Shown here in pieces: positions 7,899 to 16,665 of a stretch of 33,283 bases of DNA; the first letter of the stretch is position 1; each line of letters starts with the position of its first letter. A program made the position numbers and the translations under genes. The notes beneath the pieces are model-generated. The model saw only the letters and a list, made by a program, of their open reading frames with translations, had not been told where the DNA came from and did no database searches. Source of the DNA: Actinomycetes bacterium (lineage in GTDB: Bacteria; Actinomycetota; Acidimicrobiia; Acidimicrobiales; RAAP-2); assembly GCA_021794995.1 (NCBI GenBank), contig JAJYPY010000013.1, positions 1-33,283 on the forward strand. Direction: 5' to 3'.

Positions 7899-10800
7899 GT
7901 GCCGCGTCGCGACGACATTCAGTCGATCCTCGTGATCGGCTCCGGGCCCATCGTCATCGGGCAGGCCTGCGAGTTCGACTACTCGGGGACCCAGGCGTGC
8001 CGCGTGCTCGCGGCCGAGGGCTATCGGGTGGTGCTCGCCAATTCGAACCCTGCCACCATCATGACGGATCCTCAGACGGCTGATCGGACGTACGTCGAGC
8101 CGCTGGAACCCGAGGTCCTCGAGGCGATCGTGCGCAAGGAGCGCCCCGACGCGCTCCTCCCGACGCTCGGCGGCCAGACCGCGCTGAACCTCACGATGGC
8201 CTTGCTCGACCGCGGGGCGCTCGACGGAGTGGAGGTCATCGGCGCGCGTCCGGACGCCATCCGCACGGCCGAGGACCGAGACCTCTTCCGCAAGGCGATG
8301 ACCGAGATCGGGCTCGCGGTGCCACAGAGCGGGTTCGCGCACTCGCTCGACGAGGCGATCGCCATCGCCGACGACATCGGCTACCCGGTGATGGTGCGCC
8401 CGAGCTTCATCCTGGGCGGCAAGGGGACCGGCATCGCGCCGGGACGCGACGAGCTCGTCCGGCTGGCCGCGGAGGGGCTCGACGCGAGCCCGATCTCCGA
8501 GATCCTCGTCGAACGCTCGGTCGCCGGCTGGAAGGAGTTCGAGCTCGAGGTCATGCGGGACCGGGCGGACAACTGCGTCGTCGTCTGCTCCATCGAGAAC
8601 CTTGACCCCATGGGCGTCCACACGGGCGACTCCATCACCGTCGCGCCTGCGCAGACCCTGACCGATGTCGAGTACCAGGCAATGCGTGACGACGCCTTCG
8701 CCTGCCTGCGCCGCGTGGGGGTGGAGACGGGCGGCTCGAACGTCCAGTTCGCCGTCGACCCGAGAACCGGCAGGCGCCTGATCATCGAGATGAACCCGCG
8801 GGTCTCACGCTCCTCTGCGCTGGCGTCGAAGGCGACGGGATTCCCCATCGCCAAGATCGCCGCGCGCCTCGCCGTCGGCTACACCCTCGACGAGATCCGC
8901 AACGACATCACGCTCGCCACGCCGGCGAGCTTCGAGCCGACGATCGACTACGTGGTGACCAAGATCCCGCGTTGGGCCTTCGAGAAGCTGCCCGGGGCCG
9001 AGGCGCGCCTCGGCACGCGGATGCAGTCCGTCGGCGAGGTGATGGCGATCGGTCGGACGTTCTGCGAGTCGCTCCAGAAGGCCGTGCGCTCGCTCGAGCA
9101 GGGGCGTTCCGGGCTCAACGCGGATGGTGCGGAAGCCGCCCTCGACGCGGTGCCGCTCGACGAGCTGCTCGACCGCGTCGGCGTCGCGACCCCCGAACGC
9201 ATCTTCGAACTGGAGGCCGCGCTCCGTCGCGGTGCGGACCTCGAGGAGGTCGCCTCGAGGAGCGGGGTCGACCCATGGTTCCTCGGCCAGATCGCGCGCC
9301 TGGGTGATGCACGGCGAGCGCTTCCCGCCGATATGGCGTCCATGGACCGCACGTCGTGGCGTCGCATGAAGCGGCTCGGGTTCTCCGACGCGCAGCTCGC
9401 TTACCTCTTCGCGGCCTCCGAGTCCGAGGTGCGTGCGGCTCGGCTCGGTGCCGGTGTCGTCGCGACCTTCAAGACCGTCGACACGTGCGGCGCCGAGTTC
9501 GAAGCATTCACGCCGTACCACTACGCCACGTACGAGGACGAGGACGAGGTGCGCCCCTCGACCCGGGCGCGTGTGGTCATCTTGGGCTCGGGTCCCAATC
9601 GCATCGGGCAGGGCATCGAATTCGACTACTGCTGTGTCCACGCGTCCCTGGCCCTGCGAGACGCCGGGTACGAGACCGTGATGGTGAACTGCAACCCCGA
9701 GACCGTGTCGACCGACTACGACACCTCCGACCGCCTCTACTTCGAACCCCTCACCGCGGAGGACGTGGCGAACGTGATCGACGCCGAGCTGGGCGCCGGA
9801 GGCCAGCTGGCGGGGGTCATCGTGTCGCTCGGGGGTCAGACCCCGCTCAAGCTCGCCCACGCGCTCGAGCCCGGCCTCGTGCTCGGGACGAGCCCAGCGT
9901 CGATCGACCTCGCCGAGGACCGCGAGCAGTGGAACGCGCTGTGCGCCGAGCTGGGGATGCTCCAGCCGCCAGGGGGCACGGCGCTGACCGTGGAGGAGGC
10001 CGTCGCGACGGCGCGTCGTGTCGGGTACCCCGTGCTCGTCCGCCCGAGCTACGTGCTGGGCGGGCGCGCGATGGAGATCGTCTACGACGACGCCGAGCTC
10101 CGTCGTGTGATGGGGGGGCTCCGGCTCGAGCGCGAAGGCGGCGTGACGGCGGAGCGCGCGGTACTCGTCGATCGCTTCTTGGAGGATGCCATCGAGGTCG
10201 ACGTCGACGCGATACGGGACAGGTCGGGCGAGGTCCTCGTGTGCGGGGTCATGGAGCACGTCGAGCAGGCGGGCGTCCACTCCGGAGACTCCGCGTGCGC
10301 GCTACCCCCGCAGTCGCTCTCCGGCGACGTCCTCGAGACGCTCGACCGCTCCACCCGGGAGCTGGCCGAGGCGCTGTCGGTCGTCGGGCTCTTGAACGTG
10401 CAGTTCGCGGTGAAAGACGGCGCCGTCTACGTGCTCGAGGCGAACCCGCGCGCCAGCCGCACGGTGCCGTTCGTCGCGAAGGCGACGGGGGTGCCCGTGG
10501 CGATGCTCGCCGCCAGGGTGATGGTGGGCGCGACGCTCGGGGAGCTGCGGGCACAAGGGATGCTGGCCAGCTCGGGCAGCATCCCGAGCCTGGGTCACGT
10601 GAGCGTCAAGGAGGCGGTGCTGCCCTTCGACCGCTTCCCCGGCGTCGACACGGTCCTCGGTCCCGAGATGCGTTCGACGGGCGAGGTGATGGGGGTGGAC
10701 ACCACCTTCGGGCTCGCCTTCGCCAAGAGCCAGGCCGCTGCGGGTACCCAGCTTCCGGCGGCTGGAACGGTGTTCCTCTCGTTGGCGGACAGAGACAAGC

Positions 10801-11180
10801 CGGGGGGTCTCGAGATCGCGCGCGGGCTCGTCGGCCTGGGATTCTCCCTCGCCGCGACGCTCGGCACCGCCGGGTATCTCCGCCACCACGGCGTCGAGGT
10901 CGACACCCTCGTGGCGAAGGTCGGCGAGGAAGGGATGGCCGCGGACGCGGTCCAGCTGATCGCGGGAGGCAAGGTGCAGATGGTCGTGAACACGCCCCGA
11001 GGGCGCGGGTCGCGTCACGACGGCGTGCACATCCGTGCCGCAGCGCTCGCCCACCACGTCCCGTGCATCACGACCCTCTCCGCGGCACAGGCCGCGGTCG
11101 CCGGCATCGCAGACCGCGCGGTCCATCCCCTCGTCGTTCGGAGCCTCCAGGAACTGCACGCCGGTGCAGGCGATCCCTGA
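7899..11180 (+). CDS. carB: Carbamoyl-phosphate synthase, large subunit
   Basis: CarB makes carbamoyl phosphate from bicarbonate, ammonia and two ATP, feeding both pyrimidine and arginine synthesis. The 1093-residue product is full length (family about 1070-1110). It has two homologous halves, each with a pre-ATP-grasp start ([22 protein letters not shown] near the N-terminus and [21 protein letters not shown] at about 560), two ATP-grasp domains ([29 protein letters not shown]), a central oligomerisation part and a C-terminal MGS-like allosteric domain (about 955-1093). I chose GTG at 7899: it gives the classic MPRR-DDIQ start. An in-frame ATG at 7800 would overlap carA by about 90 bases and add unrelated sequence. 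No clear Shine-Dalgarno is seen, so coupling to carA is likely. Confidence 0.97.
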   Translation: MPRRDDIQSILVIGSGPIVIGQACEFDYSGTQACRVLAAEGYRVVLANSNPATIMTDPQTADRTYVEPLEPEVLEAIVRKERPDALLPTLGGQTALNLTMALLDRGALDGVEVIGARPDAIRTAEDRDLFRKAMTEIGLAVPQSGFAHSLDEAIAIADDIGYPVMVRPSFILGGKGTGIAPGRDELVRLAAEGLDASPISEILVERSVAGWKEFELEVMRDRADNCVVVCSIENLDPMGVHTGDSITVAPAQTLTDVEYQAMRDDAFACLRRVGVETGGSNVQFAVDPRTGRRLIIEMNPRVSRSSALASKATGFPIAKIAARLAVGYTLDEIRNDITLATPASFEPTIDYVVTKIPRWAFEKLPGAEARLGTRMQSVGEVMAIGRTFCESLQKAVRSLEQGRSGLNADGAEAALDAVPLDELLDRVGVATPERIFELEAALRRGADLEEVASRSGVDPWFLGQIARLGDARRALPADMASMDRTSWRRMKRLGFSDAQLAYLFAASESEVRAARLGAGVVATFKTVDTCGAEFEAFTPYHYATYEDEDEVRPSTRARVVILGSGPNRIGQGIEFDYCCVHASLALRDAGYETVMVNCNPETVSTDYDTSDRLYFEPLTAEDVANVIDAELGAGGQLAGVIVSLGGQTPLKLAHALEPGLVLGTSPASIDLAEDREQWNALCAELGMLQPPGGTALTVEEAVATARRVGYPVLVRPSYVLGGRAMEIVYDDAELRRVMGGLRLEREGGVTAERAVLVDRFLEDAIEVDVDAIRDRSGEVLVCGVMEHVEQAGVHSGDSACALPPQSLSGDVLETLDRSTRELAEALSVVGLLNVQFAVKDGAVYVLEANPRASRTVPFVAKATGVPVAMLAARVMVGATLGELRAQGMLASSGSIPSLGHVSVKEAVLPFDRFPGVDTVLGPEMRSTGEVMGVDTTFGLAFAKSQAAAGTQLPAAGTVFLSLADRDKPGGLEIARGLVGLGFSLAATLGTAGYLRHHGVEVDTLVAKVGEEGMAADAVQLIAGGKVQMVVNTPRGRGSRHDGVHIRAAALAHHVPCITTLSAAQAAVAGIADRAVHPLVVRSLQELHAGAGDP

Positions 11181-12174
11181 GGACCCCCGGCACCCGGCCC
11201 GGGACCGCGCCCGGGACCGCGCCCGGGACCGCGCCCGGGACCGGGACCGCACCCGGGACCGCACCCGCGCCCGCGACCTCGCTCCCCTCGCCACGTCGGT
11301 CGGCACGGTGCGACTTGCCTCGGCGGTGATGACCGCGTCGGGCACGGCCGGCCACGGTGCCGAGCTCGGCGCCTACGGCGCGCTCGGCGAGCTCGGCGCG
11401 GTCGTCGTGAAGTCGCTCGCGGCTCACCCGTGGCCGGGGAACGCCGGTCCGCGCGTGCGCGCCGCGCCAGGTGGATCGATGCTCAACCGTGTCGGGCTGC
11501 AGGGTCCGGGCGTCGGACACTGGCTCGACCACGACTTGCCTGCGCTGCTCGCCCAGGGCGCGACCGTCGTGGCGAGCATCTGGGGTCGTACCCCAGAGGA
11601 GTTCGGAGCGGCGGCCGGCGCCCTCGCCGGCGTCGCGGGTGTCGTCGCTCTCGAGGTGAACGTGAGCTGCCCGAACCTGGCCGGGCACATGTTCGCGCAC
11701 TCGCCGTCTGCGACGGCGGACGCAGTGGCGGCCGCGGCGGCGGCAGGCGTGCCCCGATGGGCCAAGCTCAGCCCGAACGTCGCAGACATCTGTGAGATCG
11801 CAGGCGCCGCACTCGGCGCGGGGGCGGTCGGGCTCACGCTCGTGAACACGCTGCTGGGCATGGCGATCGACGTCACAGGACACCGCAAGCCCCTCGCTGG
11901 CGGACTCTCGGGTCCTGCGTTGCACCCGGTCGCGGTGCGCGCGGTGCACGACTGCCGCCGGGCGTTTCCGGAGGCGGGCATCGTGGGAGTCGGCGGGGTG
12001 AGCTCGGGCGTCGACGCGGTGGAGCTGCTCATGGCGGGTGCCGACGCCGTCCAAGTCGGGACGGCGACCTTTGCGGATCCTCGGTCGCCGTGGAAGGTCC
12101 AAGACGAGCTGTCCCGATGGTGCCGCCGCCGCGGTACGACCGTGCAGGAGGTGATCGGTGCTGCCCTTCGGTGA
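11164..12174 (+). CDS. pyrD: Dihydroorotate dehydrogenase, class 1B type
   Basis: PyrD oxidises dihydroorotate to orotate with FMN. The barrel shows [13 protein letters not shown], the FMN lysine (K83), [17 protein letters not shown] with the class 1 catalytic cysteine (C169), [59 protein letters not shown]. The last blocks match class 1B rather than 1A or class 2. The start is GTG at 11164, 17 bases inside carB, with AGGA at 11149. This makes residues 12-38 an (Ala-Arg-Asp-Arg) repeat from a 12-bp tandem array. A GTG at 11308 would skip the repeat but lies inside the first conserved strand. Class 1B enzymes normally pair with PyrK, which is absent here. The start position is uncertain; the function is not. 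Confidence 0.9.
   Translation: MQAIPEDPRHPARDRARDRARDRARDRDRTRDRTRARDLAPLATSVGTVRLASAVMTASGTAGHGAELGAYGALGELGAVVVKSLAAHPWPGNAGPRVRAAPGGSMLNRVGLQGPGVGHWLDHDLPALLAQGATVVASIWGRTPEEFGAAAGALAGVAGVVALEVNVSCPNLAGHMFAHSPSATADAVAAAAAAGVPRWAKLSPNVADICEIAGAALGAGAVGLTLVNTLLGMAIDVTGHRKPLAGGLSGPALHPVAVRAVHDCRRAFPEAGIVGVGGVSSGVDAVELLMAGADAVQVGTATFADPRSPWKVQDELSRWCRRRGTTVQEVIGAALR
11198..11270. repeat. 12-bp tandem repeat at the carB/pyrD junction
   Basis: About six units of cccgggaccgcg, perfect at the start and degenerate toward the end. It begins 18 bases after the carB stop and is read in the pyrD frame as Ala-Arg-Asp-Arg repeats, giving a basic and acidic N-terminal extension. Confidence 0.9.
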
Positions 12175-13012
12175 GCGCGTCCGCCGAGCGATCGCGTCGA
12201 CCGGCCCGTTGTGCGTGGGCATCGATCCGGCTGCGTCGCTGCTCGACGCGTGGGGTCTCTCTGACGACGCCGCGGGCCTCCGTGCGTTCGGCCTCGGCTG
12301 CGTCGAGGCGGTGTCGGGCGTGGTCCCGGTGGTCAAGCCCCAAGTGGCGTTCTTCGAGCGGCACGGCGCAGCGGGGATGGCCGCGTACGAAGAGGTTGTC
12401 GCAGCGGCGCAGGCGGCCGGGCTCCTCGTGATCGCCGACGCGAAGCGCGGCGACATCGGCTCGACGACCGAGGCCTACGCCGACGCGTGGTTCCGCGGTC
12501 CGTTCGCTGCAGACGCACTGACCGCGACGCCCTATGTGGGCCTCGACGCGCTGTGGCCGATGGCGGACGCCGCGCGCGCCACCGGGCGCGGCCTCGTCGT
12601 CGTCGTCTCGAGCTCGAACCCCGAGGGCCGCACGCTGCAGCACGCCGTCACCGAGGATGGCCGGAGCGTGGAGCGGTCGCTCCTCGACGAGATCGCACGG
12701 TGGAACCGCGAGGAGCTGGCGGACGAGGCTCGGCGCGCGGACACCGCGCCGTTGGGGTCCGCGGGCGCAGTGGTCGGTGCCGTGCGCGGCGGTGCGCCGG
12801 TGGAGGGTCTCGAGGACCTCGGAGGCATCGTCCTCGCGCCCGGGCTGGGCGCCCAAGGCGCACGCGTCGAGGACGTCGCCCGCCGATTCGCGGGCTGCCC
12901 GACGGGATCGGTCCTCCCGGCGGTGTCACGCGGCGTGCAGGCAGACGGTGAGCGGGGGATGCGAAACGCGGCCCGGCGGCTCCTCGACGCCCTGGCTGGT
13001 GCCCTGAGCTGA
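12158..13012 (+). CDS. pyrF: Orotidine 5'-phosphate decarboxylase, type 2
   Basis: PyrF decarboxylates OMP to UMP, the last step of the pathway. The 284-residue product is of the longer type 2 (mycobacterial/myxococcal) form. Motifs: LCVGIDPAASLL, KPQVAFFERHG, the catalytic ADAKRGDIGSTTEAYAD with K96, TATPYVGLDAL, VVSSSNPEGRTLQ and LAPGLGAQGA near the phosphate site. The start is GTG at 12158 with a perfect AGGAGG at 12146-12151, inside the end of pyrD (17-base overlap). pyrE (orotate phosphoribosyltransferase), needed between pyrD and pyrF, is not in the window. Confidence 0.97.
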   Translation: MLPFGERVRRAIASTGPLCVGIDPAASLLDAWGLSDDAAGLRAFGLGCVEAVSGVVPVVKPQVAFFERHGAAGMAAYEEVVAAAQAAGLLVIADAKRGDIGSTTEAYADAWFRGPFAADALTATPYVGLDALWPMADAARATGRGLVVVVSSSNPEGRTLQHAVTEDGRSVERSLLDEIARWNREELADEARRADTAPLGSAGAVVGAVRGGAPVEGLEDLGGIVLAPGLGAQGARVEDVARRFAGCPTGSVLPAVSRGVQADGERGMRNAARRLLDALAGALS

Positions 13013-13022
13013 GCCGGGAGGC

Positions 13023-13028
13023 TACAGT
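13023..13028 (+). promoter_or_regulatory. -10 box of a likely leaderless mihF promoter
   Basis: TACAGT fits TANNNT and lies 7 bases before the mihF ATG at 13036, so transcription would begin at or next to the start codon. No Shine-Dalgarno precedes mihF. The -35 is not recognisable. Confidence 0.55.
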
Positions 13029-13035
13029 CGGGCTC

Positions 13036-13356
13036 ATGCCGCAACCTCCCGCACTCACCACCGAGCAGCGTCAAGCTGCGCTTGAGAAGGCCGCCAAGGT
13101 GCGACGGGAGCGGGCGGAGGTGAAGGAGAGGCTCAAGATGGGCTCCCTCACCCTCGCCGAGCTCCTCCGCCAGGCAGAGTCCGACGAGACCGTCGGCAAG
13201 ATGAAGGTGGTCTCCGTGCTCGAATCCCTTCCCGGTCTGGGCAAGGTGAAGGCACGCCGACTCATGGCATCGGTCGGCATCGCCGAGAGCCGCCGCCTGC
13301 AAGGGCTCGGAGCCAAGCAGCGAGCCGATCTTCTCGAGCAGACCGCCTCGCGCTGA
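13036..13356 (+). CDS. mihF: Integration host factor, actinobacterial type
   Basis: mIHF is an essential nucleoid-associated protein in actinobacteria, unrelated in fold to E. coli IHF, that binds and bends DNA. The 106-residue product has the long N-terminal helix rich in Glu/Lys/Arg (about 8-50) and the S13-like helix-two-turns-helix core around SLPGLGKVKARRLMASVGI (about 63-83), which contacts DNA. In this phylum it regularly sits between pyrF and gmk, as here. Start ATG at 13036; a TACAGT box 7 bases upstream suggests a leaderless transcript. Its stop overlaps a CTG that probably starts gmk. Confidence 0.95.
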   Translation: MPQPPALTTEQRQAALEKAAKVRRERAEVKERLKMGSLTLAELLRQAESDETVGKMKVVSVLESLPGLGKVKARRLMASVGIAESRRLQGLGAKQRADLLEQTASR

Positions 13357-13907
13357 ACATCTTCGTGCTCATCGGCCCGGGGGGGGCCGGCAAGGGGACC
13401 GTCGCCGCCGCGTTGACCGCACGCGTCCCCGATCTGTGGCTCAGCCGTTCGTGGACGACGCGCCCGCGACGTCCCGGCGAGGACCCGAACGCCTACGTGT
13501 GGGTGACGCCTGAAGAGTTCCGCCGGCGCGTCGCAGAAGGGGGGTTCTTCGAGTGGGCCGAGTACCTGGGCAACCTCTACGGGACCCCGGTGCCCGATCC
13601 GCCACCGGGCAGCGACGTGCTGCTCGAAATCGATCTCCAAGGGGCCGAGCAGGTCGTGGCGAAGCGCCCCGACGCGGTCGTCATCTTGCTCTTGCCGCCG
13701 TCCTTCGACGTCCAGCGGGCCCGCCTCGTGTCTCGCGGCGACCCGGACGAGCACGTCCGGCGCCGCCTCGAAAAGGGGCGGGAGGAGGTGGTGCACGGAC
13801 ACGAGCTCGCTCGCTACGAGGTGGTCAACGCCGACCTCGAACAGGCCGTGGAGGAGCTTGCCGGTATAGTGTGCGCGACCCGCCGAAAGGATGTCGATGC
13901 CCCGTAA
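13353..13907 (+). CDS. gmk: Guanylate kinase, probable CTG start
   Basis: Gmk phosphorylates GMP to GDP. Visible parts: P-loop GPGGAGKGT, the GMP-binding SRSWTTRPRRPGE and FFEWAEYLGNLYGTP, the Walker B-like strand LLEIDLQGAEQV, and RLVSRG. The first ATG/GTG/TTG in frame is GTG at 13365, which would begin the protein inside strand 1 (MLIGPGG). I see no ATG, GTG or TTG in frame for more than 50 codons upstream. CTG at 13353 overlaps the mihF stop as CTGA and restores N-I-F-V-L-I-G-P, the complete first strand, giving 184 residues. The P-loop has Gly-Gly where Ser-Gly is usual. If the CTG is wrong the GTG start costs only four residues. Confidence 0.9.
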   Translation: MNIFVLIGPGGAGKGTVAAALTARVPDLWLSRSWTTRPRRPGEDPNAYVWVTPEEFRRRVAEGGFFEWAEYLGNLYGTPVPDPPPGSDVLLEIDLQGAEQVVAKRPDAVVILLLPPSFDVQRARLVSRGDPDEHVRRRLEKGREEVVHGHELARYEVVNADLEQAVEELAGIVCATRRKDVDAP

Positions 13908-14277
13908 CACCCTGATGGATCCCCCGATCGAGTCGTTATTGGACAAGGTGGACTCGAAGTTCACCCTCGTCGCACTCGGCTCACTGCGGGCGCGCCAGAT
14001 CAACGCGTACTACAACAGCCTGGGCGAGGGCCTGGGGCGGATCGTCCCGCCGCAGGTGACCTCGGTGTCGGGCAAGCCCTTGTCGATCGCGTTCGAGGAG
14101 ATTGCGGCGAACAAGATCGTCTACGAGCGCGCATCCGAGGAGGAGACCGGCGGCGACGGCCATGTCGAGACCGCCGCTGAGGAGCGCGCCGTTGTCGAGC
14201 CGGTGGAGGCGGCCCTCACCGGCGGCGCATTCGGCGAGGATCCTGCGCTGCTCGACGAGGGGCCGTCCGCCGGCTAG
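13897..14277 (+). CDS. rpoZ: RNA polymerase omega subunit
   Basis: Omega stabilises the beta' subunit of RNA polymerase. The core PPIESLLDKVDSKFTLVALGSLRARQINAYYNSLGEG and PLSIAFEEIAANKIVYER is the actinobacterial RpoZ pattern (RARQIN is the conserved contact motif). ATG at 13891 and ATG at 13897 are both possible. GAAAGGA at 13885-13891 is well spaced only for 13897, which gives 126 residues. The C-terminal third (about residues 75-126) is an acidic Glu/Ala-rich tail not needed for the fold. It overlaps the end of gmk by 11 bases. Confidence 0.95.
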   Translation: MPRNTLMDPPIESLLDKVDSKFTLVALGSLRARQINAYYNSLGEGLGRIVPPQVTSVSGKPLSIAFEEIAANKIVYERASEEETGGDGHVETAAEERAVVEPVEAALTGGAFGEDPALLDEGPSAG

Positions 14278-14299
14278 ATCCGGTCGGCACCTCCTCGCT

Positions 14300-15478
14300 G
14301 TGCGCATCGTCCTCGGGGTCTCCGGCGGCATCGCCGCCTACAAGGCGGTCGAGGTGTGCAGGCGACTCGTGGACTCCACGCATCACGTGACGCCGGTCTT
14401 GACGGAGGCGGCGCTGCGGTTCGTCGGTGCCGCGACGTTCTCCGCACTTGGCTCCGAGCCCGTGCCCGAGGGACTGTGGAGCGGTGGCATCCCGCACACG
14501 CGCCTCGGCCAGGAGGCGGATCTCGTGCTGGTGGCGCCCGCCACCGCGGATCTGCTCGCGCGCTATGCCGTCGGGATCGCCGACGATCTGCTGACCGCCA
14601 CGCTGCTCGCGACCCGCGCGCCCGTGGTCGTCTGCCCCGCAATGCACACCGAGATGTGGGAGCACCCCGCGGTCGCAGAGAACCTCGCGACCCTCAGACG
14701 CCGCGGGGTCCGCGTGGTCGAGCCCGCATCGGGACGTCTCGCGGGTGGCGACGTGGGCGTCGGGAGGATGGCCGAGCCCGAGACCATCGTCGCCGTGGCG
14801 CTGGCCGCGTGCGGCCCGCAGGACCTGCGCGGCCGCCACGTGGTGGTGAGCGCAGGAGGCACCCGGGAGGCGATCGACCCGGTCCGCGTGATCACCAACC
14901 GGTCGTCGGGCAAGCAGGGCCACGCCCTGGCCGCCGCTGCAGCGTCCCGAGGCGCGCGGGTGACGCTCGTCACGTCGTCGTCGCTCCCCGCGCCTGCTGG
15001 TGTGGAGACGGTCGAGGTCGAGTCGGCGTCCGACATGCAGGCAGCGCTCCAGGCGGTGGCATCCGACGCCGACGTCGTGGTGATGGCAGCAGCCGTTGCT
15101 GACTTCCGACCCAAGGTCGTCGCCGACCACAAGGGCCACGGGGTGCCAGATCTCGAGCTCGAACCGACGCCAGACATCCTCGCCGGGCTGGTGGCACACA
15201 GGCGCCCCGGGCAGGTGCTCGTCGGCTTCGCCGCAGAGACCGACGACGCCGTCGGACGCGCCCGACGCAAGTTGGAGCAAAAGGGGGTAGACCTCCTGGT
15301 GGTCAACGACGTGTCGGCACCCGGCGCCGGGTTCGACCATGACACCAACGAGGTCACGATCCTCGAGTCCGGGGGCGGCGCCACTGCGCTGCCGCTTCGA
15401 TCCAAACGAGAGGTAGCCGACGCCGTCTTGGACAAGGTGGTCGCACGGTTGCGGGGAAGCACGGGAGACAGCGCATGA
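14300..15478 (+). CDS. coaBC: Bifunctional phosphopantothenoylcysteine decarboxylase / phosphopantothenate-cysteine ligase
   Basis: CoaBC makes 4'-phosphopantetheine precursors of coenzyme A. The N half (about 1-180) is the FMN-dependent CoaC flavoprotein: [53 protein letters not shown]. The C half (about 185-392) is the CTP-dependent Coa[42 protein letters not shown]-rich substrate loop, GFAAETDD. Two CoaC points differ from E. coli: PAMN reads PAMH (I recall this as common in actinobacteria), and the flap cysteine of the ACGD-type motif is glycine ([11 protein letters not shown]). The start GTG at 14300 gives [10 protein letters not shown] directly; upstream in-frame codons overlap rpoZ. 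The stop overlaps metK (ATGA). Confidence 0.95.
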   Translation: MRIVLGVSGGIAAYKAVEVCRRLVDSTHHVTPVLTEAALRFVGAATFSALGSEPVPEGLWSGGIPHTRLGQEADLVLVAPATADLLARYAVGIADDLLTATLLATRAPVVVCPAMHTEMWEHPAVAENLATLRRRGVRVVEPASGRLAGGDVGVGRMAEPETIVAVALAACGPQDLRGRHVVVSAGGTREAIDPVRVITNRSSGKQGHALAAAAASRGARVTLVTSSSLPAPAGVETVEVESASDMQAALQAVASDADVVVMAAAVADFRPKVVADHKGHGVPDLELEPTPDILAGLVAHRRPGQVLVGFAAETDDAVGRARRKLEQKGVDLLVVNDVSAPGAGFDHDTNEVTILESGGGATALPLRSKREVADAVLDKVVARLRGSTGDSA

Positions 15479-16665
15479 GAACCACCTTCACCTCAGAGTC
15501 GGTGACCGAGGGCCACCCCGACAAGATGGCCGACCAGATCTCCGATGCGGTGCTCGACGCGCTGCTCGAGCGGGATCCGCTCAGCCGGGTGGCGTGCGAG
15601 ACGCTGCTCACCACCGGCCTCGTCGTCGTGGCCGGTGAGATCAGCACGGAGACCTATGTCGACATCCCCACCTTGGTGCGCGACGTCGTGTGCGACATCG
15701 GCTACGACAACGATGCGTACGGTTTCAACGGTCGGACGTGCGGGGTGATGGTCGCCCTCGACGGCCAGTCTCCGGACATCGCCCGCGGCGTGGACGCGGC
15801 GTTCGAGCTGCGCAGCGGATCGGGGGGCGAGGATCTGCTGAACGCCCAGGGCGCAGGCGACCAGGGGATGATGTTCGGCTACGCGTGCGACGAAACCCCC
15901 GACCTGATGCCAATGCCGATCTGGCTCGCGCACCGGCTCTCCCAGCGTCTGTCCCAGGTCCGTCGTGTCGGCGTACTGCCGTACCTACGCCCCGACGGGA
16001 AGACCCAAGTGAGCATCACCTACGACAACGGGCGGCCCGTCGCCGTCGAGACCGTCTTGATCTCCACCCAGCACCAGCCGGGTATCGATCTCGACACCCT
16101 TCTTTTGCCGGACCTGGACGAGCACGTCGTGCACCCGCTGCTCCCGAAGGACCTCGACACCGACAAGATGCGGCTCCTCGCCAACCCGACGGGGCTGTTC
16201 GAGCTCGGCGGTCCGCATGCCGACACCGGGCTCACGGGACGCAAGATCATCGTGGACACCTACGGAGGGATGGCGCGCCACGGCGGGGGAGCGTTCTCCG
16301 GAAAGGATCCCTCCAAGGTGGACCGCTCAGCGGCGTACGCCGCGCGCTGGGTCGCAAAGCACGTGGTCTCGGCGGGAGCGGCACGGCGCTGCGAGCTCCA
16401 GGTCGCCTACGCCATCGGCGTCGCGCACCCGGTGTCGCTCGCAGTGGAGACGTTCGGCACCGAGACCGTGGATCCCGCACGGATCGTGGCCACCGTGCGT
16501 GAGCTGTTCGACCTGCGACCCGCAGCCATCATCCGCGACCTCGATCTGCGACGCCCGATCTACCGTCGGACCGCCGCCTACGGGCACTTCGGCCGCAGCG
16601 ACAAGGAGTTCACCTGGGAGCAGACGCCGAAGGCGGACGAGCTGCGTCGGGCGCTGGACCTCTGA
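15475..16665 (+). CDS. metK: S-adenosylmethionine synthase
   Basis: MetK makes S-adenosylmethionine from methionine and ATP. The 396-residue product carries the signatures [11 protein letters not shown] at the N-terminus (methionine/ATP site with H14 and D16), [12 protein letters not shown], and the phosphate-binding [28 protein letters not shown]. Length is normal. ATG at 15475 overlaps the coaBC stop. The stop TGA at 16663 overlaps a CTG that is the likely priA start. Clustering with priA-def-fmt is usual in actinobacteria. Confidence 0.98.
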   Translation: MRTTFTSESVTEGHPDKMADQISDAVLDALLERDPLSRVACETLLTTGLVVVAGEISTETYVDIPTLVRDVVCDIGYDNDAYGFNGRTCGVMVALDGQSPDIARGVDAAFELRSGSGGEDLLNAQGAGDQGMMFGYACDETPDLMPMPIWLAHRLSQRLSQVRRVGVLPYLRPDGKTQVSITYDNGRPVAVETVLISTQHQPGIDLDTLLLPDLDEHVVHPLLPKDLDTDKMRLLANPTGLFELGGPHADTGLTGRKIIVDTYGGMARHGGGAFSGKDPSKVDRSAAYAARWVAKHVVSAGAARRCELQVAYAIGVAHPVSLAVETFGTETVDPARIVATVRELFDLRPAAIIRDLDLRRPIYRRTAAYGHFGRSDKEFTWEQTPKADELRRALDL

